Assembly (NCBI GenBank): GCA_002383285.1
Contig: DFXU01000107.1
Span: 16,867 to 53,645, forward strand
DNA: 36,779 nucleotides
DNA from: Caryophanales bacterium UBA4100
Lineage (GTDB): Bacteria; Bacillota; Bacilli; Paenibacillales; UBA4045
Reading direction: 5' to 3'
Part shown: one piece after another, positions 1 to 9,105 of the stretch
Layout of the letters: each line of letters begins with the position of its first letter
Position numbering within the stretch: position 1 is the stretch's first letter
Notes under the pieces: model-generated
Seen by the model: only the letters and a program-made list of their open reading frames with translations
Database searches by the model: none
What the model was told of the DNA's origin: nothing
Position numbers and translations under genes: made by a program

Positions 1-641
1 AGATGTCGAATGGCATAGAGAGATTCTTGGCAATCGATATACATTTGGCGCCAGAGCTTAGCTAGTCGCTTATTGTCAGGATAATGGGCAGGCTCTGGGA
101 TTAGCTCTCTATGCAGCCATGGGGCAACGGATTTCTCATAGAATTCAACCCAGCCACACTCATTCGCATTATGTCGCACACGGTACCGGAAATCTTCAAG
201 CTCAGCCCAATTCAACCATAGTCGAGGATGCGCTTGGTCTGTATTCGTATACCGTTCCCTTCTTCCGGGGAGAGGTGTCTCAGGCAAATTCACAGGTACC
301 GTGAAGCTTCTCACCAGACTCCACTCTGAATGCTCATCACTGTCACGGAATAAATCAGCAGTCTCCAATATTGGCTCTAGTAAAGCGTATCGCCAGTAAT
401 AAGTCCCCGGTGCTAGAGCATGATCCGGTGTGTAAAGATTGAATGAAATAGGTCGAATAGTGGAAGTAAGCTCTTCTGCAAAATCAGCCGAAGAAGAGAA
501 TTGCAGAACATAGTGATCATCCTCCTGAAGTGCCGCCATCCATGTGAATCGTGGTGGATTCTCAATTAGTTGCGTGTATGCATTCGGTGTGTATTGAACG
601 GTAAGAATACCGCTCTCAGGTTGAAATAGTGGCTTCCGCAA
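1..641 (-). CDS. Heparinase II/III-like polysaccharide lyase, DUF4962-type N-terminal part (C-terminus beyond window)
   Basis: An open frame of 213 codons starts at a TTG (641-639) and runs off the left edge without a stop. A GGAGGGGAG ribosome site lies at 654-646, in the 18-nt gap after the heparinase gene, so this is the next gene of the same operon. The N-terminal part reads like the beta-sandwich leader of DUF4962/heparinase II proteins: ENPPRFTW near residue 28, a Y-x-L-Q-x-S strand, then APGTYYWRYAL near residue 78, followed by the start of a helical (alpha/alpha toroid) region with HPRLW. I see no signal peptide, so it may act in the cytoplasm on imported oligosaccharides or be exported another way. 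The family assignment is from recalled motifs. The catalytic half is not in the window, so substrate cannot be judged. Confidence 0.75.
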   Translation of the reverse strand, partial: MRKPLFQPESGILTVQYTPNAYTQLIENPPRFTWMAALQEDDHYVLQFSSSADFAEELTSTIRPISFNLYTPDHALAPGTYYWRYALLEPILETADLFRDSDEHSEWSLVRSFTVPVNLPETPLPGRRERYTNTDQAHPRLWLNWAELEDFRYRVRHNANECGWVEFYEKSVAPWLHRELIPEPAHYPDNKRLAKLWRQMYIDCQESLYAIRH

Positions 642-659
642 TAATCTCCCCTCCAATTT

Positions 660-2708
660 CTATATGATTTGCAAGCCTGATTCAGTCATAATGACATTCC
701 AATGCTGCTGGCTGGTTCCTATTAGAATGCCTTCTCCTCCTTGCTGCGAACCAAAGCTGTTTAAGTCGACAAACTCATTGCTATCCCGAAACACGGTAAT
801 AAATCGTGCTGATTTGGTTGTTTGACGATGCATGATACCCTCCATGACGCGACTTGGGTCAACAGCTGTCCCTGGAGTTCGTACTTTGTATATCGATGTA
901 AGAGGATTCAGCAGGGTGGACATACTTACATTAGCTAAAGCATTCTCATCTGTAGCTCCGTTTTTTACATAGAGCTTAATATCACATTGCTTGTCACCAG
1001 AATTACTATAGAATCGCGAAATGGGTTGAACGTGACTATATCCGTCCTCCATACCCAATTGGTCATGTTCATCTTGCAAACCAACCGTCCTCTGCAGATC
1101 GAATTCATTCGCTGTATGCAGCCACCAATCTATGTGTTGCTCCTCATTACACTCTGTTAACGTAACCTCAAACCAATCCAACAGCCAATCCCGTGTCAGC
1201 ATTAAGTGGCGATTCATCACACAGCCCTCGTATGCTTGATCAGTGCTAGTCCAGATATAACTATATGCAGATGTGATCTCAAACTTCATACAATTACCAA
1301 CATGTGGTTTCTGCGATTGACCACCGACAACAACCGTATTATGACTTGCCGTCTCTGCATACCAGCCTTTACGCAATGCAGAACCATAAGGAACCATTCC
1401 TAACTCGGGTGCGATTGGACCTAACTTATGGTTTAATATGATATTACATTTATCATAATGACCATGTGAGCCTCCATGAGGACCAAAGTCGACTATGAGT
1501 GATAGCGCATTACCTGCTTGTCGTAGAACGGCAAATCCAGACTCGGGTAGCAACAAGGAATGATCATTATCCTTAACGGAATCTAGCTGCCAATCCCCAA
1601 TCCCGAATACTAGAGCCTCCACCCCATTGCGTAGTAGTTTGCCTTCATTCAACTGGCGATAAGCTTCTGCTAGTAGGGGAATAAAGGAGGTGTCCTGATA
1701 CTTACTTAGTCCAATCTCGATAATCTCTGATATCTCTCTAGCATATGGAATTCGTTTGTAGGGACCGTCATGCAGCGCAGGTAATTCACCATTTGGATCA
1801 GCTAAGTTTACTAGAACATCTAACATACCCTTGAATGATTGACCTTGCTCTCCCTTAACGTTATAAAGATTCATACCAAATCGTTCAGCCATCTCTACAG
1901 TGATTAGATATGCACGAAGTACGAATATATGGTAATAGACACTACCTTCGAATTCGAATTGATCAGGATTCACACCAATTGTGAGGTGATGAAGTAAACC
2001 TCCCTCACCCTCAATAATCTGCTTCAGCTTAATCTTGTCCCCACGAATAGCATGAACACAGGACAATGCAGCATTCAACCAAGCTGTATAATTATTCTCA
2101 GGATTATTCTTCTCATGGATGAGTATATGTCGATATTGCGTCATACTCTCCTCGAGCATAACTAGAAACGGTTCGAATTTATCTTGATCCGCAGACAAGT
2201 CCACTCCTTCATCACGAAGAAGCAGATAACCACGCAACAAGGTTGTTACCCAGATTGCTTCCGTTAAGGCTTGATGGAACGCTCTCCCCTTTAACATCCA
2301 AGGCTGGGCTTCTGGGTGAACAGGGTAGAGCGGGAATTGTTCGGCATACCTTAATAGTATTTCACGGCTTAGCCTCGCATATTGCTCATCATGTGTTGCT
2401 GCATAGACTGCTGCAGACTGAAGCAAATACCTAGCCAAAGATTGATGCTTGAATACTAGCCATGCACCGTGATAAGGCTCCCCCAGTAGCTCACATCCAT
2501 GAGAACACCGATACACCTCTGCATTCTCTTCCATAGGATTGAATAATAGCTCCGTATGGTGAGTAGGACAGACGTATTGATGCCACCATCCACCTGGTTC
2601 AACAGGAATAACAAATCCAGTTTCGAGCAAGGGCTTGAGCTCAACCCGCAGCAGATCAACCGCTTCAACAGCCCATGAACATAATTCTAGCTTTTCCTGA
2701 ATTCTCAT
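660..2708 (-). CDS. Heparinase II/III family polysaccharide or oligosaccharide lyase
   Basis: A protein of 682 residues. An alpha-helical toroid (about 80-350) is followed by the all-beta Hepar_II_III domain (about 385-620), the arrangement of PL12/PL15/PL17-type lyases that beta-eliminate uronate-containing chains. Likely active-site residues are N205/N206-Y207, the YYH at 258-260, the HGGSHGHYDK block at 411-420 and the SHNTVVVGG block at 455-463. Near the N-terminus CPTHH (47-51) and CSHGC (68-72) form a possible metal knuckle. There is no signal peptide, so it is probably cytoplasmic and acts on imported oligosaccharides. Its ATG overlaps the stop of the SDR gene by 4 nt (translational coupling), and it is followed after 18 nt by a second heparinase-like gene. 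Substrate (glycosaminoglycan, alginate, other) cannot be decided from sequence alone. Confidence 0.85.
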   Translation of the reverse strand: MRIQEKLELCSWAVEAVDLLRVELKPLLETGFVIPVEPGGWWHQYVCPTHHTELLFNPMEENAEVYRCSHGCELLGEPYHGAWLVFKHQSLARYLLQSAAVYAATHDEQYARLSREILLRYAEQFPLYPVHPEAQPWMLKGRAFHQALTEAIWVTTLLRGYLLLRDEGVDLSADQDKFEPFLVMLEESMTQYRHILIHEKNNPENNYTAWLNAALSCVHAIRGDKIKLKQIIEGEGGLLHHLTIGVNPDQFEFEGSVYYHIFVLRAYLITVEMAERFGMNLYNVKGEQGQSFKGMLDVLVNLADPNGELPALHDGPYKRIPYAREISEIIEIGLSKYQDTSFIPLLAEAYRQLNEGKLLRNGVEALVFGIGDWQLDSVKDNDHSLLLPESGFAVLRQAGNALSLIVDFGPHGGSHGHYDKCNIILNHKLGPIAPELGMVPYGSALRKGWYAETASHNTVVVGGQSQKPHVGNCMKFEITSAYSYIWTSTDQAYEGCVMNRHLMLTRDWLLDWFEVTLTECNEEQHIDWWLHTANEFDLQRTVGLQDEHDQLGMEDGYSHVQPISRFYSNSGDKQCDIKLYVKNGATDENALANVSMSTLLNPLTSIYKVRTPGTAVDPSRVMEGIMHRQTTKSARFITVFRDSNEFVDLNSFGSQQGGEGILIGTSQQHWNVIMTESGLQII

Positions 2709-3472
2709 CGCATGAACATCCCGCCATTAACTTCAATGGACTCACCAGTAAGATAATCCGACATGGCAGAAGCCAAGAATAATACTGCGTTAGCAACATC
2801 CTCCGGAGTACCCTCACGCCCAAGTGGTATACCATTAATCGTTGACTTTCTAGCCTCATCAGGTGTGAATGTGTCATGAAACGCAGTTTGTCCAATAAAT
2901 CCAGGAGACACTGCATTCACTAGAATTTGACTATTCGCTAGCTCTTTAGCCAGACCCTTGGAATAAGCGAGCATTGCTGCTTTTCCTGCAGCATAAATCG
3001 AAGAGCCAGGTCCTCCTCCATTATGAGCAGCAACGGAAGTGACATTGACAATCTTACCTTTACCTTTAACCTTCATACCCTCTGCTACAGCTTTGCACAT
3101 AAACACGCAGGATTTAAAGTTGACATCCATCACCCTGTTATAATGCTCTTCTGTCATATCCAAATTAAGCACACGCTTCACCAAGTGCCCTGCATTATTA
3201 ACTAGAATATCCACGGTTCCACCAAATTCTCGATTTATATGAATCATCATATGTTCTATCTGCTTAATGTCAGTCAGATTTGCTTGGAATAGAGCTGCCT
3301 TACCACCAGCACCATGAATGAGTGAAACCGTTTGTTCTCCCTGTTCTTTATTAGAATTATAATGAACAGCTACCATTGCACCACTTGCTGCCAATCTCTC
3401 AGCGATTGCTCGACCAATCCCGCCATTAGAACCCGTTACTAATGCGATCTGACCTGCTAGATTTATATGCAT
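2705..3472 (-). CDS. Short-chain dehydrogenase/reductase, probably uronate or keto-sugar reductase
   Basis: A classical SDR of 255 residues. It has the nucleotide-binding TGSNGGIG (13-20), NNAG (92-95), N118, the catalytic S146 and the Y160-x3-K164 pair, and ends in the usual VNGG region. Length is typical. The nearest named relatives by pattern are FabG/KduD-type reductases. Because it sits between a sensor kinase and a heparinase-type lyase and overlaps the lyase by 4 nt, I infer a role in reducing the 4-deoxy-5-keto-uronate or related keto sugar released by the lyases and by GH88. The cofactor (NADH or NADPH) is not clear: N39-S40-N41 follow strand beta2, which leans to NADPH. The ribosome site is GGGAG about 10 nt before the ATG. 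Confidence 0.85.
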   Translation of the reverse strand: MHINLAGQIALVTGSNGGIGRAIAERLAASGAMVAVHYNSNKEQGEQTVSLIHGAGGKAALFQANLTDIKQIEHMMIHINREFGGTVDILVNNAGHLVKRVLNLDMTEEHYNRVMDVNFKSCVFMCKAVAEGMKVKGKGKIVNVTSVAAHNGGGPGSSIYAAGKAAMLAYSKGLAKELANSQILVNAVSPGFIGQTAFHDTFTPDEARKSTINGIPLGREGTPEDVANAVLFLASAMSDYLTGESIEVNGGMFMR

Positions 3473-3496
3473 ATCAATTCAACTCCCAATTGTTAT

Positions 3497-5320
3497 TTAA
3501 CTTTTCCCCTTCCATTCACGAGGCATGGACATGATCATTGTAGTCCCTTGCCCCTGCTCGCTTTCGATAGATAAGCCAAATTCTTCGCCATATACCATCT
3601 GAATTCTGCGATGCACATTCAGCAAACCGATACCTCTGCCATGCACAATGGTTGAACGAGGCGCTTCTTCGAGCTTATTCATTCTCAATCGGTCGTTCAA
3701 GTCCATCAATTTCTGCGGGTCAATACCTACACCGTTATCTTCCACAATAACCTGGAACAAGTTATCTTGTTGTCTTGCATCAATCCGTATGAAGTGAACA
3801 GTTTCAATGCCTTCTGGGAAAGCGTGTTGGAATATGTTCTCAATTAGCGGCTGCAGGGTCAATCTGACCATCTTCGTAAGTAACAGAGAAGGAGGCACAA
3901 CCACATCAATTTCAAATTCCCAACCTATACGGTGCTTAAGAATAATCAAATAATTCCTTGCATGATTAAGCTCATTGGCGATCGTAATCTCTTCGATATT
4001 CGTCTGAGTCGAGTAGCGAAGCATATAAGCCATTGCTTCCACCATCTCATTAATTTCCTCAGAATCCTGTACAATTGCATAACAATTGATCGTTTCTAAA
4101 GTGTTATATAGAAAGTGGGGATTTATCTGTAGCTGAAGCGCTTGGAACTCCACTCTTTGCCGCTCAAGTTCAATATCCTGTAGCTCCAGCTCCGTCTTCT
4201 GATTCCGTAGCTCTACCTCATACACCTTCTCGATCATCTCAGACAACCTGCTGACCATCAGATTATAGCTATGAACCAAACCTCCGATTTCATCCTGTCG
4301 CTGACTCACGATAATGCTCCAATTTCCTTTCTCCGTCTCACGCATACCATCTTTCAGCCTGAGAATGGGAGTAACAATCGATTTGCCGAATCGATACGCA
4401 AGCCATAGGGCCGCGATTAATGTAAGGAGTCCTACCATCAGTGTTGTCGTACGAATCGTTGATATCGGTGCTCTCAACTCATCTAAAGACATCGATACAA
4501 CTAATTTCCAGTTTGAATAATCCGATGTCCGCGTAACGAACATGCGCTTCTCACCATTCACTTCTGAAGCGAAGCTATGATTATCTTCCTCAACAATCTT
4601 CTGAATGTCCCTGCTAGATATGCTGGTTGTTATCTCTAGCTCCTCGGGATAGTAGATGATTTCACTTGACGCATCAAGAACGAAGAAAAATCCACTTGTC
4701 CCCAGATCTACTCGATCCCATAGCTGTGCTAGCTCTTGTGATCTGATTTCGATTGCAAGCACTCCATTAGGCTCATGTGAAGATGCTCCACGAATCTTGC
4801 GTGCTATCGTAATCGTATCCCCTGAATCTACTCCAACACTTCGATTTAATATCGCAATCGATCCATTATCTGGGGTCATACGATTCATTAATTCCAGCTG
4901 TTCCTGTGGTTCGAAATCATTAATAATGGAAAGTCCTTGGTTATTATCAATAATTGCCTTTCCATGATCTCCAATAATATAGATGAGATTAATCTGAGGG
5001 TACGTTATAAACGTCGGTGCCAGAATATCACGAATTTTGCTGTGGTATACATAATGTTGATAAAACTCCTCTGGTTCCATGTCCAGAAATCGTTTAACAT
5101 CCGCATTGTAAAGAATCGAACTGCTCACTCGTTCATAAGTCTGCATATACAGATCCGATTGATAAGAAGCATTATCAATAATTTGTGCGATATACTTCTC
5201 TGCTTGCTTATCCAGCGCTACAGAGGATTGCTTATAAATAAATATACCTACAGTAAGTAAGGATAGCGTGATAACGATGAGAAAATACATGAATAGCTTC
5301 TGTGATAAGCTCCTGAACAT
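3497..5320 (-). CDS. YesM-type sensor histidine kinase (locus 1)
   Basis: A membrane kinase of 607 residues. TM1 is about 10-30, followed by a large extracellular dCACHE-like sensor (about 35-285), TM2 about 292-309, a HAMP segment (about 312-365), a coiled linker rich in Q and E (about 366-396), the His_kinase block INPHFLYNT with H402 as likely phosphoacceptor, and an HATPase with the N-box LIENIFQHAF and the G-box VEDNGVGI. This order is that of the LytS/YesM family, which pairs with AraC-type YesN regulators in Bacillus and Paenibacillus. Its ATG overlaps the stop of the regulator gene by 1 nt (TAATG), so the pair is co-translated. Both are embedded in the transporter-lyase operon, which suggests autoregulation. 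The ligand is presumably the transported oligosaccharide. Confidence 0.9.
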   Translation of the reverse strand: MFRSLSQKLFMYFLIVITLSLLTVGIFIYKQSSVALDKQAEKYIAQIIDNASYQSDLYMQTYERVSSSILYNADVKRFLDMEPEEFYQHYVYHSKIRDILAPTFITYPQINLIYIIGDHGKAIIDNNQGLSIINDFEPQEQLELMNRMTPDNGSIAILNRSVGVDSGDTITIARKIRGASSHEPNGVLAIEIRSQELAQLWDRVDLGTSGFFFVLDASSEIIYYPEELEITTSISSRDIQKIVEEDNHSFASEVNGEKRMFVTRTSDYSNWKLVVSMSLDELRAPISTIRTTTLMVGLLTLIAALWLAYRFGKSIVTPILRLKDGMRETEKGNWSIIVSQRQDEIGGLVHSYNLMVSRLSEMIEKVYEVELRNQKTELELQDIELERQRVEFQALQLQINPHFLYNTLETINCYAIVQDSEEINEMVEAMAYMLRYSTQTNIEEITIANELNHARNYLIILKHRIGWEFEIDVVVPPSLLLTKMVRLTLQPLIENIFQHAFPEGIETVHFIRIDARQQDNLFQVIVEDNGVGIDPQKLMDLNDRLRMNKLEEAPRSTIVHGRGIGLLNVHRRIQMVYGEEFGLSIESEQGQGTTMIMSMPREWKGKS

Positions 5321-6360
5321 TAATCTATACCGAGCTTTCTGCGATATTCTGACGGCGATAAACCCGTATATTTCTTAAAGGTTTTAGTGAAATGCGGATG
5401 ATCCCCATAACCAATTTCGTAGGAAATATCAGTAATCCGATAATGAGCACTCTCCAATAGCTTCTTGGCTTTCTCCATACGTCGCTTTATTCTATACTGA
5501 ACAAAGGTCTCGCCCGTCATTTGCTTGAATAACTGACTAAAGTAAGATGCGTTCAACCCAAGAACATCTGCTACCTCTTCAAGTGAAACCTCCTTGGCTA
5601 AGTGATGCTCTATATAATTTTTCGCTTCCTCAATAGGATCTTTGGTTTTACCTTTGCGTTTGACCCTAAGGTCATCAATGAGATGTGTAATATTACCTTC
5701 AAAGCGTTCGAATGCGTCTGCACCATCTATCGAATCTCTTAAATCCAAATCGCTTACAAAAGGAAACACATCCCGCATATTCAGCTTCTTTATTAAAATG
5801 CCATAATATTCATTCAGAAGCTCGCATTTTTGTTGAAAATCGAACTTATAGGATTGAAATTCCATCCTTAACAATATCATTAACTCGTCCAAATGCTTAC
5901 TTTGCAAGGACCAAATGGCATCCTCCATTCGCTCAACCCAATCATCCAGCTTAACCATGGAAAGGTATACCGGTGGATTGCCGCTTTTGGTAAGGTTTGC
6001 AATAAGCTTCTGAACTACACCCTGCACTTGTTTCTTAGTAATCGGTTTAAGCAGGTAGTCCTTCACACCATATATAAGTGATTTTTGTGCATATTGAAAA
6101 TCACTATAGCCGGAAATCACAACAATTTGTATATCGGGGTAATCCTTCGATACTCTTTCACATAACGAAAGGCCATCCATTCTTGGCATACGAATATCCG
6201 TGAAGATGAAATGGGGCTGTTCCACTCTAATCATATCTAGAGCTTGGATCCCGTTTTCCGAAGAACGCACACTTGTTACAGCAGCATCGAATTGTTCTAT
6301 GATCTTGCTTAACCCTCTACGAATGACCGGTTCATCATCAACAATTAGCACACGATACAT
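5320..6360 (-). CDS. YesN-type response regulator, REC plus AraC HTH (locus 1)
   Basis: A regulator of 346 residues. The receiver domain (1-120) has acidic D8-D9, phosphoacceptor D55, S83 and K105. A linker of about 110 residues follows, then a C-terminal AraC-type double HTH (about 245-345) with the FKKYTGLSPSEYR signature. The frame stays open upstream, but the start at 6360 is chosen because GAGGGGG lies about 9 nt before it and the receiver domain begins directly there. It would bind direct repeats upstream of the operon promoter near 10063-10240 and activate the locus when phosphorylated by the adjacent kinase. I could not point to its binding site with confidence. A 128-nt gap separates it from the binding-protein gene upstream. 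Confidence 0.9.
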   Translation of the reverse strand: MYRVLIVDDEPVIRRGLSKIIEQFDAAVTSVRSSENGIQALDMIRVEQPHFIFTDIRMPRMDGLSLCERVSKDYPDIQIVVISGYSDFQYAQKSLIYGVKDYLLKPITKKQVQGVVQKLIANLTKSGNPPVYLSMVKLDDWVERMEDAIWSLQSKHLDELMILLRMEFQSYKFDFQQKCELLNEYYGILIKKLNMRDVFPFVSDLDLRDSIDGADAFERFEGNITHLIDDLRVKRKGKTKDPIEEAKNYIEHHLAKEVSLEEVADVLGLNASYFSQLFKQMTGETFVQYRIKRRMEKAKKLLESAHYRITDISYEIGYGDHPHFTKTFKKYTGLSPSEYRRKLGID

Positions 6361-6488
6361 GAACGTTAAGCCCCCTCTACAATCTGAGCAATGATCAGCT
6401 TTGTAGCCCTTGTAACCGATCCTGAGCAAGTGATACTCCCCGCGAAACATCGTAGGGAGCACCTCAAGAGCTTTCATTTAATTATAGC

Positions 6489-8096
6489 TTATCTAAGCGG
6501 CATGCCTATACCCTGACCTTTATTAAATTTCTCAGTCGCTTCCTTAATAACAGCATCTCCACCCTTAGATTTCCACTCTTCAATCACTTTTGGCCAGTCA
6601 GAAATTGGCTCCTTCCCATAAATCATTTTGATAATGTGATCTCGAATTAACGGTGCCGGCTGATCTGAGATTGGGCTAATGTCTGGATTCTCCTGTAAGG
6701 AATCAAGTCGTGGTTCGAATGTGATCCCATCCCGACCTTCGTTTGCTAGTAAGGTGTCATAGGTATTAATTAGTTCTTTGCCTTCCTCGGTTAAACTCAG
6801 AATTCCTTCATTGTAGGTTGTATCCTGTACCATCCAGAGAAACGCTGTTCTATATCTTTCTTCGTCAATAGCTTGAATTTCCGTTGGTTGAACATAAGTG
6901 ATCGCACCATTAGCTTCTGTGTAGGTTTCCCCCTCTATGCCGAATGTGAAGAACTTCTTCGCTTCATCACTAACCATCCAATTAAAGTACTTAACGATCT
7001 CAACAGCTCGAGCTTGTTCTACCTTGTTATTGATGAAGTAAGCTCTAGTAACTGGACCATATAAGTAATGACCTCCTTTACCATCCGGACCAATTGGTGA
7101 TGGGATAATCGCGACATCCGCCTCTGGCACATTCACCTTAAGCTGGGCTTCCCATTGCAGCAATTCATTCGCATTCATATTCCAAATACCTACATCACCC
7201 GCAAGAATGGAATTTTTGAAGGATGTAGGATTCACAGTTGCGAATTCTTGGCTAATTAATTTCTCATCATACATCGTTTTGTATGCTTGTATGGCTAGTT
7301 GCATATTCTCTGAATCAAAGAATTTAGGTACAATCTGGTCTCCTTGCTGTTCCATCATCGATAGATAAGGGAACGCATCATAAGCACCGAAGAACATATC
7401 CGCATATTTCAAATTCTCTCGCGCAGCGAACGGTTGTTTGACTCCTAAATCTTTGAACGCTCTTAGAACATTCATATATTCATCAACAGTTTTTGGAATT
7501 TCCAAACCTGTCTTCTTGAGAAGGTCCATTCGAATCCAAGTCGCTCTTCTAGCAGGATTACCTAACCATTCGGGAATAGCCATGATCTGACCTTCATATG
7601 TCTGTTGCTTCCAAGCAGCTTCTGGAATGACCTTTAATAAATCCTGCCCATGCTCCTTCAGTAATTCATCAAGAGGCATGAAGACGCCAGCTTGAACTGA
7701 ACCTGCTAGCTCCTTACCAGCTACTCCACCACTTCCTTGTACAACATCTGGAATATCATTGATAGCGAACAATTGCGCCATCTTCTGCTCAAATTCAGCG
7801 TGAGGTACCAGCTTAATATCCAAATCTGTGTTCGTTAATTCCTCAAGATGCTTCACCCATTTATCCTCATTAATGTTCGAATGGTTCTCAACATAACCGA
7901 ACTTTAATGTTCGCAAAGATATCGAGAATTTGGTGGGATCCTTCTTCTCCTCAACAGCAGGCGTATCCGACTTATTCTCTTCTGCGGCCGGTTTCTCATT
8001 CTTAGCATCGTCGCTCGCCTGATTATTGTTTGCACAACCCACAATCGTACTAATCGTAAGCACGAACATTAGCAATAACATCGTCCACTTTTTCAT
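6489..8096 (-). CDS. ABC transporter extracellular oligosaccharide-binding lipoprotein (LplA/YtcQ type, locus 1)
   Basis: A lipoprotein of 535 residues. The N-terminus MKKWTMLLLMF...STIVGC has a lipobox with C21 as the lipidated residue, followed by a disordered N/E/K-rich linker (22-55) and a large extracellular_solute_bind-type fold. The ending, a Trp-Lys-rich helix (WPKVIEEWKSKGGDAV) then a short tail, is typical of LplA/YtcQ proteins that bind oligo-uronides or other oligosaccharides. The start at 8096 is used because GAGGGG lies 4 nt before it; an ATG 12 nt upstream has no ribosome site. Two permeases precede it and no ATPase is near, as usual for this family, which shares an MsmX-type ATPase. 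A private promoter and a cre-like site lie just upstream. Confidence 0.92.
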   Translation of the reverse strand: MKKWTMLLLMFVLTISTIVGCANNNQASDDAKNEKPAAEENKSDTPAVEEKKDPTKFSISLRTLKFGYVENHSNINEDKWVKHLEELTNTDLDIKLVPHAEFEQKMAQLFAINDIPDVVQGSGGVAGKELAGSVQAGVFMPLDELLKEHGQDLLKVIPEAAWKQQTYEGQIMAIPEWLGNPARRATWIRMDLLKKTGLEIPKTVDEYMNVLRAFKDLGVKQPFAARENLKYADMFFGAYDAFPYLSMMEQQGDQIVPKFFDSENMQLAIQAYKTMYDEKLISQEFATVNPTSFKNSILAGDVGIWNMNANELLQWEAQLKVNVPEADVAIIPSPIGPDGKGGHYLYGPVTRAYFINNKVEQARAVEIVKYFNWMVSDEAKKFFTFGIEGETYTEANGAITYVQPTEIQAIDEERYRTAFLWMVQDTTYNEGILSLTEEGKELINTYDTLLANEGRDGITFEPRLDSLQENPDISPISDQPAPLIRDHIIKMIYGKEPISDWPKVIEEWKSKGGDAVIKEATEKFNKGQGIGMPLR

Positions 8097-8122
8097 ACTA
8101 CCCCTCATTTCATTAATATATA

Positions 8123-8138
8123 TTAAAAACGCTTACAT
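8123..8138 (-). promoter_or_regulatory. Candidate cre site (CcpA) before the locus 1 binding-protein gene
   Basis: The minus strand reads ATGTAAGCGTTTTTAA, matching the cre consensus WTGNAARCGNWWWCAW at 15 of 16 positions. It starts 4 nt after the -10 of the internal promoter, so it would cover the transcription start, a classic position for repression by CcpA on preferred sugars. Confidence 0.55.
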
Positions 8139-8142
8139 GCTC

Positions 8143-8171
8143 ATTGTAGAACGCTGCATTTTTCTCAACAA
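8143..8171 (-). promoter_or_regulatory. Candidate internal promoter for the locus 1 binding-protein gene
   Basis: On the minus strand TTGTTG (8171-8166), a 17-nt spacer and TACAAT (8148-8143) form a SigA-like promoter in the 105-nt gap between the second permease and the binding-protein gene. The -10 is good and the -35 only fair. It would allow the binding protein to be made in excess over the permeases. Confidence 0.4.
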
Positions 8172-8201
8172 TGGACTGATTTTATATCGATTTGTCTTTT
8201 T

Positions 8202-9086
8202 TCAAGATTTAATCGAACCAAGCAACATTCCTTTAATGAAAAAACGCTGTAAGAAAGGATAGACCATAATAATTGGAACCATTGCAACAACAACTGTAGC
8301 CATCTGGATGCCTTCAGGTGAGCCTATGAGATCACTGAATGGTGTGTTCTGTGCATCTACCTGGATATCGTCTGTAATTAACATCTGCCTTAACTTGACC
8401 TGTAATGGATAAAGACGAGGATCATTAATGAAATATAAGGCATGCATATATGTGTTCCAATGAATAATTCCGTAGAACAATCCAATCGTGGCCATAACAG
8501 GCTTAGATAAAGGTAGAATAATGTTCCACAGCATCCTCAACTCTCCGCAACCATCCATTCTTGCAGAATCAATCAATTCGCTGGGTATTTGTTGAAAGAA
8601 CGACCTCATCACGAAGAAATTAAAAGCGCTGATCGCTCCCGGTAACATCAATGCCCACAATGAATTCATCAGGTTTAAATTTGATATCCAAACGAACAAA
8701 GGGATTAGAGGAGCAGGAAAAATCATTGTAACTAAAACCATAATCAAAAAAAACTGGCGTCCTACATATTCTTCTCTAGACAATGAATAAGCCAAAGTAG
8801 AAGTTAATATCAGATTAATCAAAGTTCCCACAATTGTAATATATATCGTAACACCCATTGAACGAATAATCGAAATATCACTAAACACATACTGGTAATT
8901 AATCCATGTGAAATCAACGGGAAAGAGTGAAACCTTACCAGTCGTTAATGCATTAACATCGCTAAAGGATTTGGCAACAACGTTTGCGATAGGAAGGAAC
9001 ATACTCAATGCGAGTAAAGCCAAGAATGCTACATTCACAATATTAAACGCATGACTACCCAAGCTTTTTTTTCCCAATTTGGTCAC
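8202..9086 (-). CDS. Carbohydrate ABC transporter permease, LplC/YtcP type (locus 1)
   Basis: An inner-membrane permease of 294 residues with about six transmembrane segments. The cytoplasmic EAA-like loop is ELIDSARMDGCGELRML, followed by NIILPLSKPVMAT. The ending FLQRFFIKGMLLGSIKS is typical of the LplC family. Start is GTG at 9086, with AAGGA 7 nt upstream. It follows the first permease by 19 nt. With that permease it would form the membrane channel for oligosaccharides delivered by the lipoprotein encoded downstream, energised by an ATPase encoded elsewhere. Confidence 0.92.
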   Translation of the reverse strand: MTKLGKKSLGSHAFNIVNVAFLALLALSMFLPIANVVAKSFSDVNALTTGKVSLFPVDFTWINYQYVFSDISIIRSMGVTIYITIVGTLINLILTSTLAYSLSREEYVGRQFFLIMVLVTMIFPAPLIPLFVWISNLNLMNSLWALMLPGAISAFNFFVMRSFFQQIPSELIDSARMDGCGELRMLWNIILPLSKPVMATIGLFYGIIHWNTYMHALYFINDPRLYPLQVKLRQMLITDDIQVDAQNTPFSDLIGSPEGIQMATVVVAMVPIIMVYPFLQRFFIKGMLLGSIKS

Positions 9087-9105
9087 CCACCTTTCCTTCT
9101 ATAAA

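Noticed and set aside
6361..6477. Longer start of the locus 1 response regulator
   Set aside because: The additional 39 residues precede the receiver domain and match nothing. GAGGGGG lies before the ATG at 6360.
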